From assembly GCA_913057205.1 (NCBI GenBank), contig CAJXNO010000015.1, positions 1-64,000 of the forward strand: a stretch of DNA of 64,000 bases. Reading direction: 5' to 3'. Position 1 is the first letter of the stretch. Every line of letters begins with the position of its first letter. The notes under the pieces are model-generated. The model saw only the letters and a list, made by a program, of their open reading frames with translations, was not told where the DNA came from and made no database searches. Origin of the DNA: an uncultured Flavobacteriales bacterium (GTDB taxonomy: Bacteria > Bacteroidota > Bacteroidia > Flavobacteriales_G > Salibacteraceae). Of the stretch, positions 1 through 8,599 are shown piece by piece. The position numbers and the translations under genes were made by a program.

Positions 1-348
1 TACAAACTCTCGAGCACTTACAGTTGGAAGACCTTGGATGGAAAACCTCATAAAGAAGAAGCAGATGCTTTGATCGAGAACTTCCATCAACTCTATCCAG
101 ACGTAGCATTTCGAATTGTAGACCATCGCGCTGCCTTGCGTCCGACCGTTGCCGATCGACGCCCATACCTGGGCCGGCACCCCGAACATCCCCAACTGGC
201 TATTTTTAATGGACTGGGTTCAAAGGGTGTGATGTTAGCTCCCTATTTCTCTAAGCACTTGGTGGATCATTTGATCGATGAAAAAGCCTTGCTGGCCGCA
301 GTCGATATACAACGGCACATCAAGCGCTACCACCGTGTACAGGAGTGA
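1..348 (+). CDS. FAD-dependent oxidoreductase (DAO-like), C-terminal part
   Basis: This is the tail of a gene that starts before the window; the frame is open from base 1 and stops with TGA at 346-348. The visible 115 residues include the late segment FNGLGSKGVMLAPYF, which resembles the C-terminal FAD-contacting glycine segment of D-amino-acid oxidase/glycine oxidase-type flavoproteins (FAD-dependent DAO family). The substrate cannot be told because the Rossmann N-terminus and most of the substrate domain are missing. The next gene, trhO, starts 45 bases downstream with its own promoter-like box. The family call is reasonably firm; no specific enzyme is claimed. Confidence 0.7.
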   Translation, partial: YKLSSTYSWKTLDGKPHKEEADALIENFHQLYPDVAFRIVDHRAALRPTVADRRPYLGRHPEHPQLAIFNGLGSKGVMLAPYFSKHLVDHLIDEKALLAAVDIQRHIKRYHRVQE

Positions 349-380
349 CAACAATCACGTTTCCGAAGGAAAAATCGCTA

Positions 381-388
381 TACTTTTG
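381..388 (+). promoter_or_regulatory. Bacteroidota -7 box (TACTTTTG) for trhO
   Basis: Exact match to the TAnnTTTG consensus. Its last base is 5 nt before the trhO ATG (four bases between), so the transcript would begin at or next to the start codon. Confidence 0.55.
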
Positions 389-392
389 CAGG

Positions 393-1463
393 ATGGCTTT
401 ACACAACAAGATCGACAAGCGGGTATTGAAGGAAATGATCGCCAAGGATCCTACGCATCGCAGGACGGTTTCTTTCTATCGCTACATGAACATCAAGGAT
501 CCATACGCCTATCGCGACCAACTCTACCGCGATTGGGAAGCTATGGGTTGTCTTGGTAGGATCTACCTCGCCAATGAAGGCATCAATGCCCAGATGAACG
601 TGCCGATTCAACGCTGGAACGACTTCTTAGACTACCTCAACGAGGACGAGAAGCTACGCGAAATGCCCTTGAAGATTGCCGTGGAAGACGATGATAAGAG
701 CTTTTACAAACTTAAGATCAAGGTGCGTAAGAAGATCGTGGCCGATGGCCTGGACGACAGTACTTTCAACCCTTGGGATACTGGCAGACACCTTTCTGCC
801 AAGGAATTCAACGAGGCGTTGGAGAACGGCGCTATTGTGATTGATATGCGCAACCACTATGAGAGTGAGGTTGGACATTTCCAAGGAGCAGTTACGCCAG
901 ATGCAGACACCTTCCGCCAAGAATTGAAGATGGTGGAGGAAATGCTCGAAGGCAAAGAAGACCAGAAGATTGTGATGTATTGCACAGGGGGCATCCGCTG
1001 TGAGAAGGCATCTGCTTACTTCAAGCACAAGGGCTTCAAGGATGTGAATCAACTCCGCGGAGGCATTATTGAATATGCACATCAAATTGAAAACGAGGGC
1101 TTAGAGAACAAGTACATCGGAAAGAACTTTGTGTTTGACGAGCGTTTGGGCGAACGCATCTCTGAGGAAGTGATCGCACACTGCCACCAATGTGGCGCGC
1201 CTTGTGATGACCACACCAACTGCGCTAACCTAGAGTGTCACCTACTCTTCATCCAATGCGAGGAATGCGAGAAGAAGTACGACAACTGCTGCTCCGAGGC
1301 ATGCCAAGAAGTGGTGCACCTCCCCGAAGAAGAACAGCGTGAGCGACGCAAAGGAAAACGCCTCCACGGCGACGCACGAAATGTCTTCCGAAAAGGCCGA
1401 TTTACGGAACGGATGAAGCACTTGGGAGCATGCATAGAAGAAAGCGAATCGCTTTCAACATAA
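393..1463 (+). CDS. trhO: tRNA uridine(34) hydroxylase TrhO (rhodanese-like)
   Basis: 356 residues, close to the E. coli YceA/TrhO length (about 350). TrhO is the oxygen-dependent enzyme that hydroxylates U34 of certain tRNAs. An N-terminal ferredoxin-like part is followed by a rhodanese domain with the active-site loop YCTGGIRCEK (first Cys near residue 197). A C-terminal cysteine-rich zinc-type segment follows (HCHQCG, CEECEKKYDNCC, CSEAC). I chose the ATG at 393 over an in-frame GTG at 345: homology begins there and a TAnnTTTG promoter box lies between the two. The GTG would also overlap the preceding stop codon. Confidence 0.93.
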   Translation: MALHNKIDKRVLKEMIAKDPTHRRTVSFYRYMNIKDPYAYRDQLYRDWEAMGCLGRIYLANEGINAQMNVPIQRWNDFLDYLNEDEKLREMPLKIAVEDDDKSFYKLKIKVRKKIVADGLDDSTFNPWDTGRHLSAKEFNEALENGAIVIDMRNHYESEVGHFQGAVTPDADTFRQELKMVEEMLEGKEDQKIVMYCTGGIRCEKASAYFKHKGFKDVNQLRGGIIEYAHQIENEGLENKYIGKNFVFDERLGERISEEVIAHCHQCGAPCDDHTNCANLECHLLFIQCEECEKKYDNCCSEACQEVVHLPEEEQRERRKGKRLHGDARNVFRKGRFTERMKHLGACIEESESLST

Positions 1464-1500
1464 GTGGATAAGTTTTAGTGCTTAGCCGGTTTTGATTCAA

Positions 1501-1508
1501 TAGTTTTG
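1501..1508 (+). promoter_or_regulatory. -7 box (TAGTTTTG) upstream of purH
   Basis: Exact TAnnTTTG. It lies 35 nt before the purH ATG, with T-rich sequence around 1472-1478 as a possible -33 element. It probably drives purH and may also feed the mre genes. Confidence 0.5.
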
Positions 1509-1543
1509 CCGCTTATTCGGCAATTAAACTTCCCGTTTCGTCT

Positions 1544-3043
1544 ATGAAAGAAATTCGCTCAGCGCTGGTCTCTGTTTTTCACAAAGACGGGCTCGATCAA
1601 ATCGCAACTCTACTCAAGAAAAATGAAGTCCACGTTTACTCCACTGGCGGTACTGCCGCTTTTTTAAAAGAACAAGGCCTCGAAGTAACTGAAGTGGAAT
1701 CGATCACCGACTACCCTTCCATCTTGGGTGGACGTGTGAAAACCCTGCACCCGAAGGTATTTGGTGGTATTCTAGGCAGAAGAGACAACGCTTCTGACCG
1801 AGAGGAGCTTAAGCAATTTGAGATCCCCGGCATCGATTTGGTGGTGGTTGATCTTTACCCGTTTGAAGAAACGGTGCAATCAGGAGCATCGGAACAAGAC
1901 ATCATCGAGAAGATCGATATTGGAGGTATTTCCTTGATCCGCGCTGCGGCAAAGAACTTCAACGATGTGGTAATCGTTCCATCCAAGCATCAGTATGCTG
2001 ACTTGGAGCGCATCCTCGCCAATGGTGGAAAGACCGACCTCGAAACCCGAAAAGGTTTGGCATCTAAAGCATTTGAAGTAACCAAACTCTACGATAGCGC
2101 GATCTCTTCCTACTTCCTTGGAGAAGATTGGAGCGATCAACGCAAGACCTTGCGCTATGGCGAGAACCCGCACCAGCAGGGTGCCTTCGTGGGTAACATC
2201 AATGCGTTCATCGAGCAGTTACACGGTAAGGAATTGTCGTATAACAACCTGCTTGACATCGACTCGGCGATCCGTTTGATTCGGGATTTCAAACATGAAG
2301 GTCCATCCTTTGCAGTGATCAAGCACAACAATGCCTGTGGTTTTGCGGTGCGCGAAGATGCGAAGACCGCCTACCTCGATGCACTGGCAGGCGACCCGGT
2401 GAGTGCCTTTGGTGGCATCATCGTTACCAATACCAACATCGATCTACCTTGTGCGGAAGAGATCAACAAGCTTTTCTGCGAAGTGGTCATAGCCCCGTCA
2501 TACGATGCTGAAGCGCTTGAGCTCTTGAAAAGCAAAAAGAACCGTATCATCTTGATCGACAAACAACACGACTTCCCAAGTAAGAGTGTTCGATCCGTAT
2601 TGAACGGGGTGTTGGAACAAGACATCGACGATAAGATTGTGACCGAAACGGAGTTGCGCAACGTAACGAAGCGCACGGCAAATGCCGATGAGGTGGAAGA
2701 CCTCCTGTTTGCCAATAAGTTGGTTAAGCATACGAAGTCAAACACCATCGTAATCGCGAAAAACAAGCAGTTGTTGGCGAGTGGTGTTGGACAAACCTCA
2801 CGCGTCGACGCGTTGCGTCAAGCGATCGCCAAGGCGAAGAGCTTTGGTTTTGATGTGCAAGGAGCAGTGATGGCAAGCGATGCCTTCTTCCCTTTTCCAG
2901 ATTGCGTGGAGATCGGCAGCAGCGAAGGCATCAAATCTGTGATCCAACCAGGAGGCTCCATGCGCGACCAAGAGTCGATCGACTACTGCAACAATCACAA
3001 CATGTCGATGGTGATGACCGGTATCCGTCATTTCCGTCACTAA
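1544..3043 (+). CDS. purH: Bifunctional AICAR formyltransferase / IMP cyclohydrolase
   Basis: 499 residues. PurH catalyses the last two steps of de novo IMP synthesis: formylation of AICAR using 10-formyl-THF, then ring closure. The N-terminal third is the MGS-like IMP cyclohydrolase domain (ALVSVFHKDGLD, then GGRVKTLHPKVFGGIL near residues 62-80). The C-terminal part is the AICARFT domain with RYGENPHQQG near residue 203 and VIKHNNACGFAV near residue 258. It is slightly shorter than the E. coli protein (529) but has both domains. It lies 54 bases upstream of mreB; I recall purH next to mreB from other Bacteroidota genomes. Confidence 0.97.
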   Translation: MKEIRSALVSVFHKDGLDQIATLLKKNEVHVYSTGGTAAFLKEQGLEVTEVESITDYPSILGGRVKTLHPKVFGGILGRRDNASDREELKQFEIPGIDLVVVDLYPFEETVQSGASEQDIIEKIDIGGISLIRAAAKNFNDVVIVPSKHQYADLERILANGGKTDLETRKGLASKAFEVTKLYDSAISSYFLGEDWSDQRKTLRYGENPHQQGAFVGNINAFIEQLHGKELSYNNLLDIDSAIRLIRDFKHEGPSFAVIKHNNACGFAVREDAKTAYLDALAGDPVSAFGGIIVTNTNIDLPCAEEINKLFCEVVIAPSYDAEALELLKSKKNRIILIDKQHDFPSKSVRSVLNGVLEQDIDDKIVTETELRNVTKRTANADEVEDLLFANKLVKHTKSNTIVIAKNKQLLASGVGQTSRVDALRQAIAKAKSFGFDVQGAVMASDAFFPFPDCVEIGSSEGIKSVIQPGGSMRDQESIDYCNNHNMSMVMTGIRHFRH

Positions 3044-3097
3044 CGCAAGAGCAGAATAAAAACTACTTTTAGACCGATAAGAATTCAGGAATAAGCA

Positions 3098-4120
3098 ATG
3101 GGATTGTTCAACATATTCACCGAGGAGATCGCGATCGACCTTGGAACGGCGAATACGATCATCATTCACAATGATAAGGTGGTGGTAGATGAACCATCCA
3201 TCGTGGCAGAGGATCGATCGACCAAAAAGATCATCGCTGTTGGTCGCCAGGCCATGCAGATGCATGGAAAGACCCACGAGAACATCCGAACCATTCGTCC
3301 ATTGAAAGATGGCGTGATCGCCGATTTCTACGCGGCGGAGCAGATGATCCGTGGCATGATCAAGATGATCAACTATGGCAGTCGCCTTTTCACGCCGAGC
3401 TTAAAAATGGTGATCTGTATCCCATCGGGTATTACCGAAGTGGAGAAACGTGCGGTAAAAGACTCAGCAGAGCACGCTGGCGCGAAAGAAGTTTACTTAA
3501 TCCACGAACCGATGGCAGCAGCGATCGGTATCGGAATCGATGTGGAAGAGCCAATGGGTAATATGATCATCGACATCGGTGGGGGTACCAGTGAGATCGC
3601 GGTGATCGCCTTGGGTGGAATCGTTTGTGATAAATCCATCCGCGTTGCGGGTGATGAGTTCACGAGTGACATTGAAGACTACATGCGCCGTCAACACAAC
3701 ATCTTGATAGGTGAGCGCACGGCAGAACGCATCAAGATCGAAGTAGGGGCAGCCATCGCTGAATTGGATGATCCACCCGAGGAGATGGCCGTACACGGGC
3801 GAGACCTGATGACCGGTATCCCGAAGGAGATCACGGTTTCCTACGTAGAGATTGCGCACGCGCTTGATAAGTCCATTTCAAAGATTGAAGAAGCCATCCT
3901 CAGCGCGCTGGAGATGACGCCCCCAGAGCTTTCGGCAGACATCTACCGAACCGGTATTTACCTGGCAGGTGGTGGTTCCATGTTGCGCGGCTTGGATAAG
4001 CGGATCAGCATGAAGACCAAACTTCCGGTGCATGTGGCAGAAGATCCATTGCGTGCAGTGGCACGTGGTACGGGAATTGCTTTGAAGAATGCACACCGAT
4101 TCCCATTCCTGATGCGCTAG
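3098..4120 (+). CDS. mreB: Rod shape-determining protein MreB
   Basis: 340 residues, the normal MreB length. This actin-like ATPase polymerises under the membrane and guides the elongasome. The phosphate 1 motif AIDLGTANT is near residues 12-20, phosphate 2 is MIIDIGGGTSEIAVI, and the C-terminal adenosine motif is GIYLAGGGSMLRGLD. First of five wall-elongation genes with short gaps or overlaps (mreB-mreC-mreD-mrdA-rodA). A weak -7-like sequence (TACTTTTA) around 3064-3071 could give extra transcription. Confidence 0.98.
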   Translation: MGLFNIFTEEIAIDLGTANTIIIHNDKVVVDEPSIVAEDRSTKKIIAVGRQAMQMHGKTHENIRTIRPLKDGVIADFYAAEQMIRGMIKMINYGSRLFTPSLKMVICIPSGITEVEKRAVKDSAEHAGAKEVYLIHEPMAAAIGIGIDVEEPMGNMIIDIGGGTSEIAVIALGGIVCDKSIRVAGDEFTSDIEDYMRRQHNILIGERTAERIKIEVGAAIAELDDPPEEMAVHGRDLMTGIPKEITVSYVEIAHALDKSISKIEEAILSALEMTPPELSADIYRTGIYLAGGGSMLRGLDKRISMKTKLPVHVAEDPLRAVARGTGIALKNAHRFPFLMR

Positions 4121-4162
4121 GTTTCAGGCCCGCATAAGCGGACCAATTGGAGGTGAAAACAA

Positions 4163-4966
4163 ATGAGAAACTTTCTTCAGTTCATCTGGAATAATCAGTT
4201 CACGTTTTTGTTCTTCTTACTGGAGTTCTTGGGCTTCTTATTGCTCACCACCAACAACCCTTACCACAAAAGCAAAGTAGCCTCCACCTCCGTAGCCATC
4301 ACTGGCAACATCGCTGAGGTGAATTACGCCTATGAACAATACCTCGGCCTACGAGAAGAAAATCTAAAGCTCCTCGAAGAGAACGCCCGACTCAAAGAAA
4401 GAGGACTTGAAACCGCAACGCAACAATTCACAAAAGACGGTCGCTTTCAGCTATCAACCGCCCAAGTGATTCAGAGCACCTACAAGCTTGGCAACAACTT
4501 CCTGATCATCAACCGAGGCTTAGAAGACGGCATTGAACCCCAGCAGGGGGTCCTTGGGCCAGAAGGAGCCGTTGGCATTGTCTACAAAGTATCAAACGAG
4601 TACAGCGCCATCATGCCGATCATCCACAGCCAAAGCATGCTGAGTTGTAAACTCGGCACCACTGGTTATTTCGGCATATTGAAGTGGGATGGCAAAGACG
4701 AGCGTTTTGCTGTTCTAGAGGATATTCCGAACCACGTTCGGGTGGCGGAGGGTGAACCTGTGCTGACCCGAGGTGCTTCTGGCGCTTTACCTGCAAATGT
4801 GCTGGTTGGCAAGGCCGTGGCTGCTGAGCGCAATGAGAGTTTGGGTTTTCAAACGGTACGGGTTCAATTGGCCACAGATTTCCAACGCATCGGAAGCGTT
4901 TACATCATTCAAAACGAAACGAAGCCAACCTTGGATAGCTTGAAACTGGAATTGGAAGGTGAATAG
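4163..4966 (+). CDS. mreC: Rod shape-determining protein MreC
   Basis: 267 residues. One N-terminal transmembrane helix (about residues 10-30), a short coiled-coil segment (about 55-85, with REENLKLLEENARLKERG), then the beta-barrel periplasmic MreC domain (QSTYKLGNNFLIINRG, then GPEGAVGIVYKVSNEYS). MreC links MreB to PBP2 across the inner membrane. It sits 42 bases after mreB, and its stop overlaps the mreD start by 8 bases, consistent with coupled translation. Confidence 0.95.
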   Translation: MRNFLQFIWNNQFTFLFFLLEFLGFLLLTTNNPYHKSKVASTSVAITGNIAEVNYAYEQYLGLREENLKLLEENARLKERGLETATQQFTKDGRFQLSTAQVIQSTYKLGNNFLIINRGLEDGIEPQQGVLGPEGAVGIVYKVSNEYSAIMPIIHSQSMLSCKLGTTGYFGILKWDGKDERFAVLEDIPNHVRVAEGEPVLTRGASGALPANVLVGKAVAAERNESLGFQTVRVQLATDFQRIGSVYIIQNETKPTLDSLKLELEGE

Positions 4967-5489
4967 AGACATCCTGACATACGTGGTTCGCTTCGCCTTG
5001 CTGGTGCTGGTGCAGGTCTTCATCCTGAACAACATCCAGTTCTCCGGGCTCATCAACCCCTACCTCTATGTCTACTTTTTGTTGGTGTTCCCGGTCGATT
5101 TCTCGCCCAACGGCGGACTCTTCGTTGGATTTGTTCTGGGCATCACCATCGACCTTTTCTCGCAAACCCTGGGCATGCATACGATTGCCTCGGTGTTCTT
5201 GGCGTATGCTCGGCCCTACGTATTGCGTTACATGGCGCCGCGTGATGGGTATGAATTCTCCCGCACGGTGAGCATCCGGCAGATGGGGTGGCTCTGGTTC
5301 TTAACCTTTTCGGGGATCATGGTGTTGCTGCATCACTTCGTGCTCTTTTTCATCGAGTCTTTCCGCATGAGCGGTTTCTGGTTCACATTGGGAAAGTCGC
5401 TCGGAAGCAGCGCGCTCACCTTGCTGTTGGTTGTACTCGTTCAGCTCCTTTTCACCCGTTCGAATAAGACCGGTTTTGGCTATGATTGA
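4959..5489 (+). CDS. mreD: Rod shape-determining protein MreD
   Basis: 176 residues, very hydrophobic with about five to six predicted transmembrane helices, as expected for MreD, the inner-membrane partner of MreC. The GTG start at 4959 lies inside the last codons of mreC (8-base overlap). The motif VFPVDFSPNGGLFVGFVLGI fits the conserved core. Identity rests on hydrophobicity, length and position between mreC and mrdA more than on sequence motifs, because MreD is poorly conserved. Confidence 0.9.
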   Translation: MNRDILTYVVRFALLVLVQVFILNNIQFSGLINPYLYVYFLLVFPVDFSPNGGLFVGFVLGITIDLFSQTLGMHTIASVFLAYARPYVLRYMAPRDGYEFSRTVSIRQMGWLWFLTFSGIMVLLHHFVLFFIESFRMSGFWFTLGKSLGSSALTLLLVVLVQLLFTRSNKTGFGYD

Positions 5490-7308
5490 TCCAGAGTCAA
5501 GAAAGTTCAGCATCCTCATCCTTTTCGCTACAATCGGATTGATCTTTCTGGCGCGCTTGTTTTACATCCAGGTGGTCGATGATAGCTATGTATCGTCGGC
5601 AGATAACCAAGCCTTGCGCTACGTAACCCGCTATCCCTCTCGTGGAATCATCTACGATCGCCACGGCGATATCCTCGTACAGAATCAAGCAGCCTTTGAT
5701 CTGATGGTGGTTCCAAGGCAAGTAGATGATATCGATACGGCAGCCTTCTGCGAGCTGCTTGACATCGACCGAGCAACGTTCAACAAACGCCTGGAGGAGG
5801 CACGTTCCTACTCGAGTTATCGTGCAAGTATTTTCCAAAAGCAGCTCACGGCGGATGAATATGCCCGGGTAGCAGAAAACCTTTATCGCTTTCCAGGATT
5901 CTACGGTCAAAAACGAAGCCTGCGCATCTATCCCGATAGCGTAGCTGCCCACGTTTTAGGTTACATCGGTGAGGTAAGCGCCCGAGACCTGGAGCGAGAT
6001 ACCTTGTATCGTTCTGGCGACTTCATCGGCATTGGTGGCTTGGAAAGTCAGTACGAAGAGATCCTGCGGGGTGAACGCGGGCGAGAGGTATTGATGGTGG
6101 ATGTTCACAACACCGTACAAGGGAAATACCGTGAGGGCGAATTAGACCTTCCGGCCAAGGCAGGAATCAACCTCATCTCATCGCTTGATCTTGACCTGCA
6201 ACATTACGGTGAGCGACTGATGCAAAACAAAAAAGGCAGCGTGGTAGCCATCGAGCCTAAGACTGGGGAGGTATTGTGCTTGATCTCGAGTCCGACCTAC
6301 GACCCGAACCAGCTCGTGGGTGTGAAACGCGCAAAGAACTACCAGGCCTTGGTGGCTAATGATTCGCTTGACCCGCTCTTCAATCGGGCTTTGATGGCCA
6401 AATACCCCCCTGGATCGATCTTCAAGTTGGTGCAATCGCTGATCGGTTTGAGCGATGGCGTTATTGGCATCAATACAGGCATCGCTTGCAACAAGGCCTT
6501 GGTGGGATGCCATAACCACCCCTCTGCCCGCACCATTCAAGAGGCGATACAGATGTCGTGCAACCCTTACTTCCATCAGGTCTTTAAGCGCCTGATCAAC
6601 AAAGGATACACATCCAACTATTTTGATGATTCGGCACTCGGCTTGGCAGAGTGGAATGAAAAGGTCACCAAGTTTGGTCTCGGACAGCGCTTAAACCTCG
6701 ACCTACCAAGTTTGAAAAGCGGAAGCGTTCCTTCCGTTGCTTTGTACGATCGCATCTACGGCGAACGCCGTTGGGCCTTCAGCACGATCTACTCCGTGAG
6801 CATTGGCCAAGGAGAGGTGGAAGTGGTGCCGATGCAAATGGCGAATCTGGCAGCAACCATCGCGAACCGAGGCTACTACATTGATCCGCATCTGATCAAA
6901 CAACTCGATGGCGACAATGATTCTGTTTTGACCTTCGAGACCCATCACACGGGGATCGATCCAGCGCATTATGAACCGGTGATCGAGGCGATGCAGTGGG
7001 TGGTGGACAAACCCGGTGGCACGGCACGTCGCGCGAAGATCGAAGGCATTGAAGTGTGCGGAAAGACGGGCACTGCAGAAAACCCACATGGTGAAGACCA
7101 CTCGGTATTCATCGCATTTGCCCCCAAGGAGAACCCCCAGATCGCGATAGCCGTGTATGTAGAGAACGCTGGATTCGGTGGTACTTGGGCAGCACCGATC
7201 GCGAGTTTGTTGATGGAACGCTACATCAAAGGAGCGGTAAGTGACTCATTGAAAGAAGCCCGCATTCTGAAAGCAAACCTCCTGAACGTAGAGAAAGATG
7301 AGGACTAA
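5482..7308 (+). CDS. mrdA: Penicillin-binding protein 2 (elongasome transpeptidase)
   Basis: 608 residues. This class B PBP cross-links peptidoglycan during side-wall growth, together with RodA. One N-terminal anchor helix (about 10-30), then the PBP dimerisation domain (RYVTRYPSRGIIYDRHGD), then the transpeptidase domain. The active-site motifs are all present: S312-I-F-K315 (PPGSIFKLVQ), S-C-N near residue 359 and K-T-G near residue 528 (CGKTGTAENP). I chose the ATG at 5482, which overlaps the mreD stop by 8 bases; an upstream TTG at 5431 would add 17 unlikely residues inside mreD. Confidence 0.96.
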   Translation: MIDPESRKFSILILFATIGLIFLARLFYIQVVDDSYVSSADNQALRYVTRYPSRGIIYDRHGDILVQNQAAFDLMVVPRQVDDIDTAAFCELLDIDRATFNKRLEEARSYSSYRASIFQKQLTADEYARVAENLYRFPGFYGQKRSLRIYPDSVAAHVLGYIGEVSARDLERDTLYRSGDFIGIGGLESQYEEILRGERGREVLMVDVHNTVQGKYREGELDLPAKAGINLISSLDLDLQHYGERLMQNKKGSVVAIEPKTGEVLCLISSPTYDPNQLVGVKRAKNYQALVANDSLDPLFNRALMAKYPPGSIFKLVQSLIGLSDGVIGINTGIACNKALVGCHNHPSARTIQEAIQMSCNPYFHQVFKRLINKGYTSNYFDDSALGLAEWNEKVTKFGLGQRLNLDLPSLKSGSVPSVALYDRIYGERRWAFSTIYSVSIGQGEVEVVPMQMANLAATIANRGYYIDPHLIKQLDGDNDSVLTFETHHTGIDPAHYEPVIEAMQWVVDKPGGTARRAKIEGIEVCGKTGTAENPHGEDHSVFIAFAPKENPQIAIAVYVENAGFGGTWAAPIASLLMERYIKGAVSDSLKEARILKANLLNVEKDED

Positions 7309-8599
7309 ACGCAGCATATTCGAAGACATCGACTGGCTGATGGTTGGCCTGTACATCGCCTTGGTCCTGTTCGGTTGGATCAGCATCTATGCTGCCACCT
7401 TTGATGAGGCCCACCCTTCCATTTTTGATCTGGCCAAGAACCACGGCAAGCAAGCCTTGTGGATCGGTCTGGCACTGGTGATCGCTACGGTCTTGCTCTT
7501 CTTTGACCATCGCTTCTTCGAGACCTTTGGGTACATCGTTTATGGCTTCTCCTTGCTGCTGCTGGTGGCGGTGGTGCTCGTGGGTACGGAGATCAAGGGA
7601 GCCCAATCTTGGTTCGTACTGGGCCCGATAAGCTTTCAGCCCAGTGAGATCGCGAAATTCGGAACAGCCTTAGCCCTGGCGAAATACCTGGGTGACCATG
7701 GAGAACGCTTTGACCAGTTCAAGGTTAAACTCTACAGCCTAGGTATCATCTTTTTACCGGCTGCACTCATCATGCTCCAGCCGGATGTGGGCTCAACCCT
7801 TGTGTTTACCTCCCTCTTGATTGTGCTCTATCGACAAGGTCTACCAAGTTGGATCTTCGGACTCGGGTTTGTAGCCGTCTTTCTCTTCATCTTAGCCCTC
7901 TACATGAAGCAATACAGCGTTGAACTGTTCGGTGTCACCTTGGAAGGGAAGTTCATCTTTCTTGGCTTGTTTACCACACTGGCTGGTTTTGTGTGGTACA
8001 ACCTCCGTAAAAAGAAAGGCAGCACCTTGGTGGTTGGTGGCAGCTATTTAGCCATGGTGGGCTATTTCTTTAGCGTCGACTTCCTTTTTGACAACATCCT
8101 TCAGCCCCACCACCAGAACAGGATCAACGAGCTGCTTGGAATCGTTTCCGACCCACTTGGCGCCGGCTACAACGTGCATCAATCGAAGATCGCGATCGGT
8201 TCAGGCGGGTTTAGCGGAAAGGGATTCCTGCAGGGTACGCAAACCAAATTCCACTTCGTGCCAGAGCAAAGTACCGACTTCATTTTTTGCACCGTTGGTG
8301 AGGAGTGGGGCTTTATCGGATCCTTCGTGATGATCGCTTTGTTTGTGACGCTTATGGGCAGGATCGTTTGGCTGGCAGAGAAACAGCGCAGTGCATTCAC
8401 CCGGATCTATGGTTATGGGGTAGCCTCCATCCTGTTCATCCATTTCGCCATCAACGTTGGGATGACGATCGGCCTTGCACCGGTGATCGGGATTCCACTG
8501 CCGTTCTTCAGCTACGGAGGCTCATCGCTCTGGTCTTTCACCCTCCTTCTCTTCACCTTCATCAAACTCGACTCCGAGCGAAAGTTTGTACTTCGCTAG
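7298..8599 (+). CDS. rodA: RodA, SEDS peptidoglycan glycosyltransferase
   Basis: 433 residues with about ten transmembrane helices. RodA polymerises lipid II into glycan strands and pairs with PBP2, encoded just upstream (11-base overlap). SEDS motifs seen: FQPSEIAKFGTALALA, LQPDVGSTLVF, and the late loop GKGFLQGTQTKFHFVPEQST followed by DFIF. It is somewhat longer than E. coli RodA (370) because of an extra hydrophobic stretch around residues 195-270, between the LQPD and HHQNRINELLG segments. Its TAG stop is shared with the opposite-strand gene stop in the palindrome CTAG at 8596-8599. Confidence 0.95.
   Translation: MRTKRSIFEDIDWLMVGLYIALVLFGWISIYAATFDEAHPSIFDLAKNHGKQALWIGLALVIATVLLFFDHRFFETFGYIVYGFSLLLLVAVVLVGTEIKGAQSWFVLGPISFQPSEIAKFGTALALAKYLGDHGERFDQFKVKLYSLGIIFLPAALIMLQPDVGSTLVFTSLLIVLYRQGLPSWIFGLGFVAVFLFILALYMKQYSVELFGVTLEGKFIFLGLFTTLAGFVWYNLRKKKGSTLVVGGSYLAMVGYFFSVDFLFDNILQPHHQNRINELLGIVSDPLGAGYNVHQSKIAIGSGGFSGKGFLQGTQTKFHFVPEQSTDFIFCTVGEEWGFIGSFVMIALFVTLMGRIVWLAEKQRSAFTRIYGYGVASILFIHFAINVGMTIGLAPVIGIPLPFFSYGGSSLWSFTLLLFTFIKLDSERKFVLR

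Noticed and set aside
345-392. GTG start for trhO at 345
   Set aside because: It would overlap the preceding stop codon and place the promoter box inside the coding region, and homology begins at the ATG 393.
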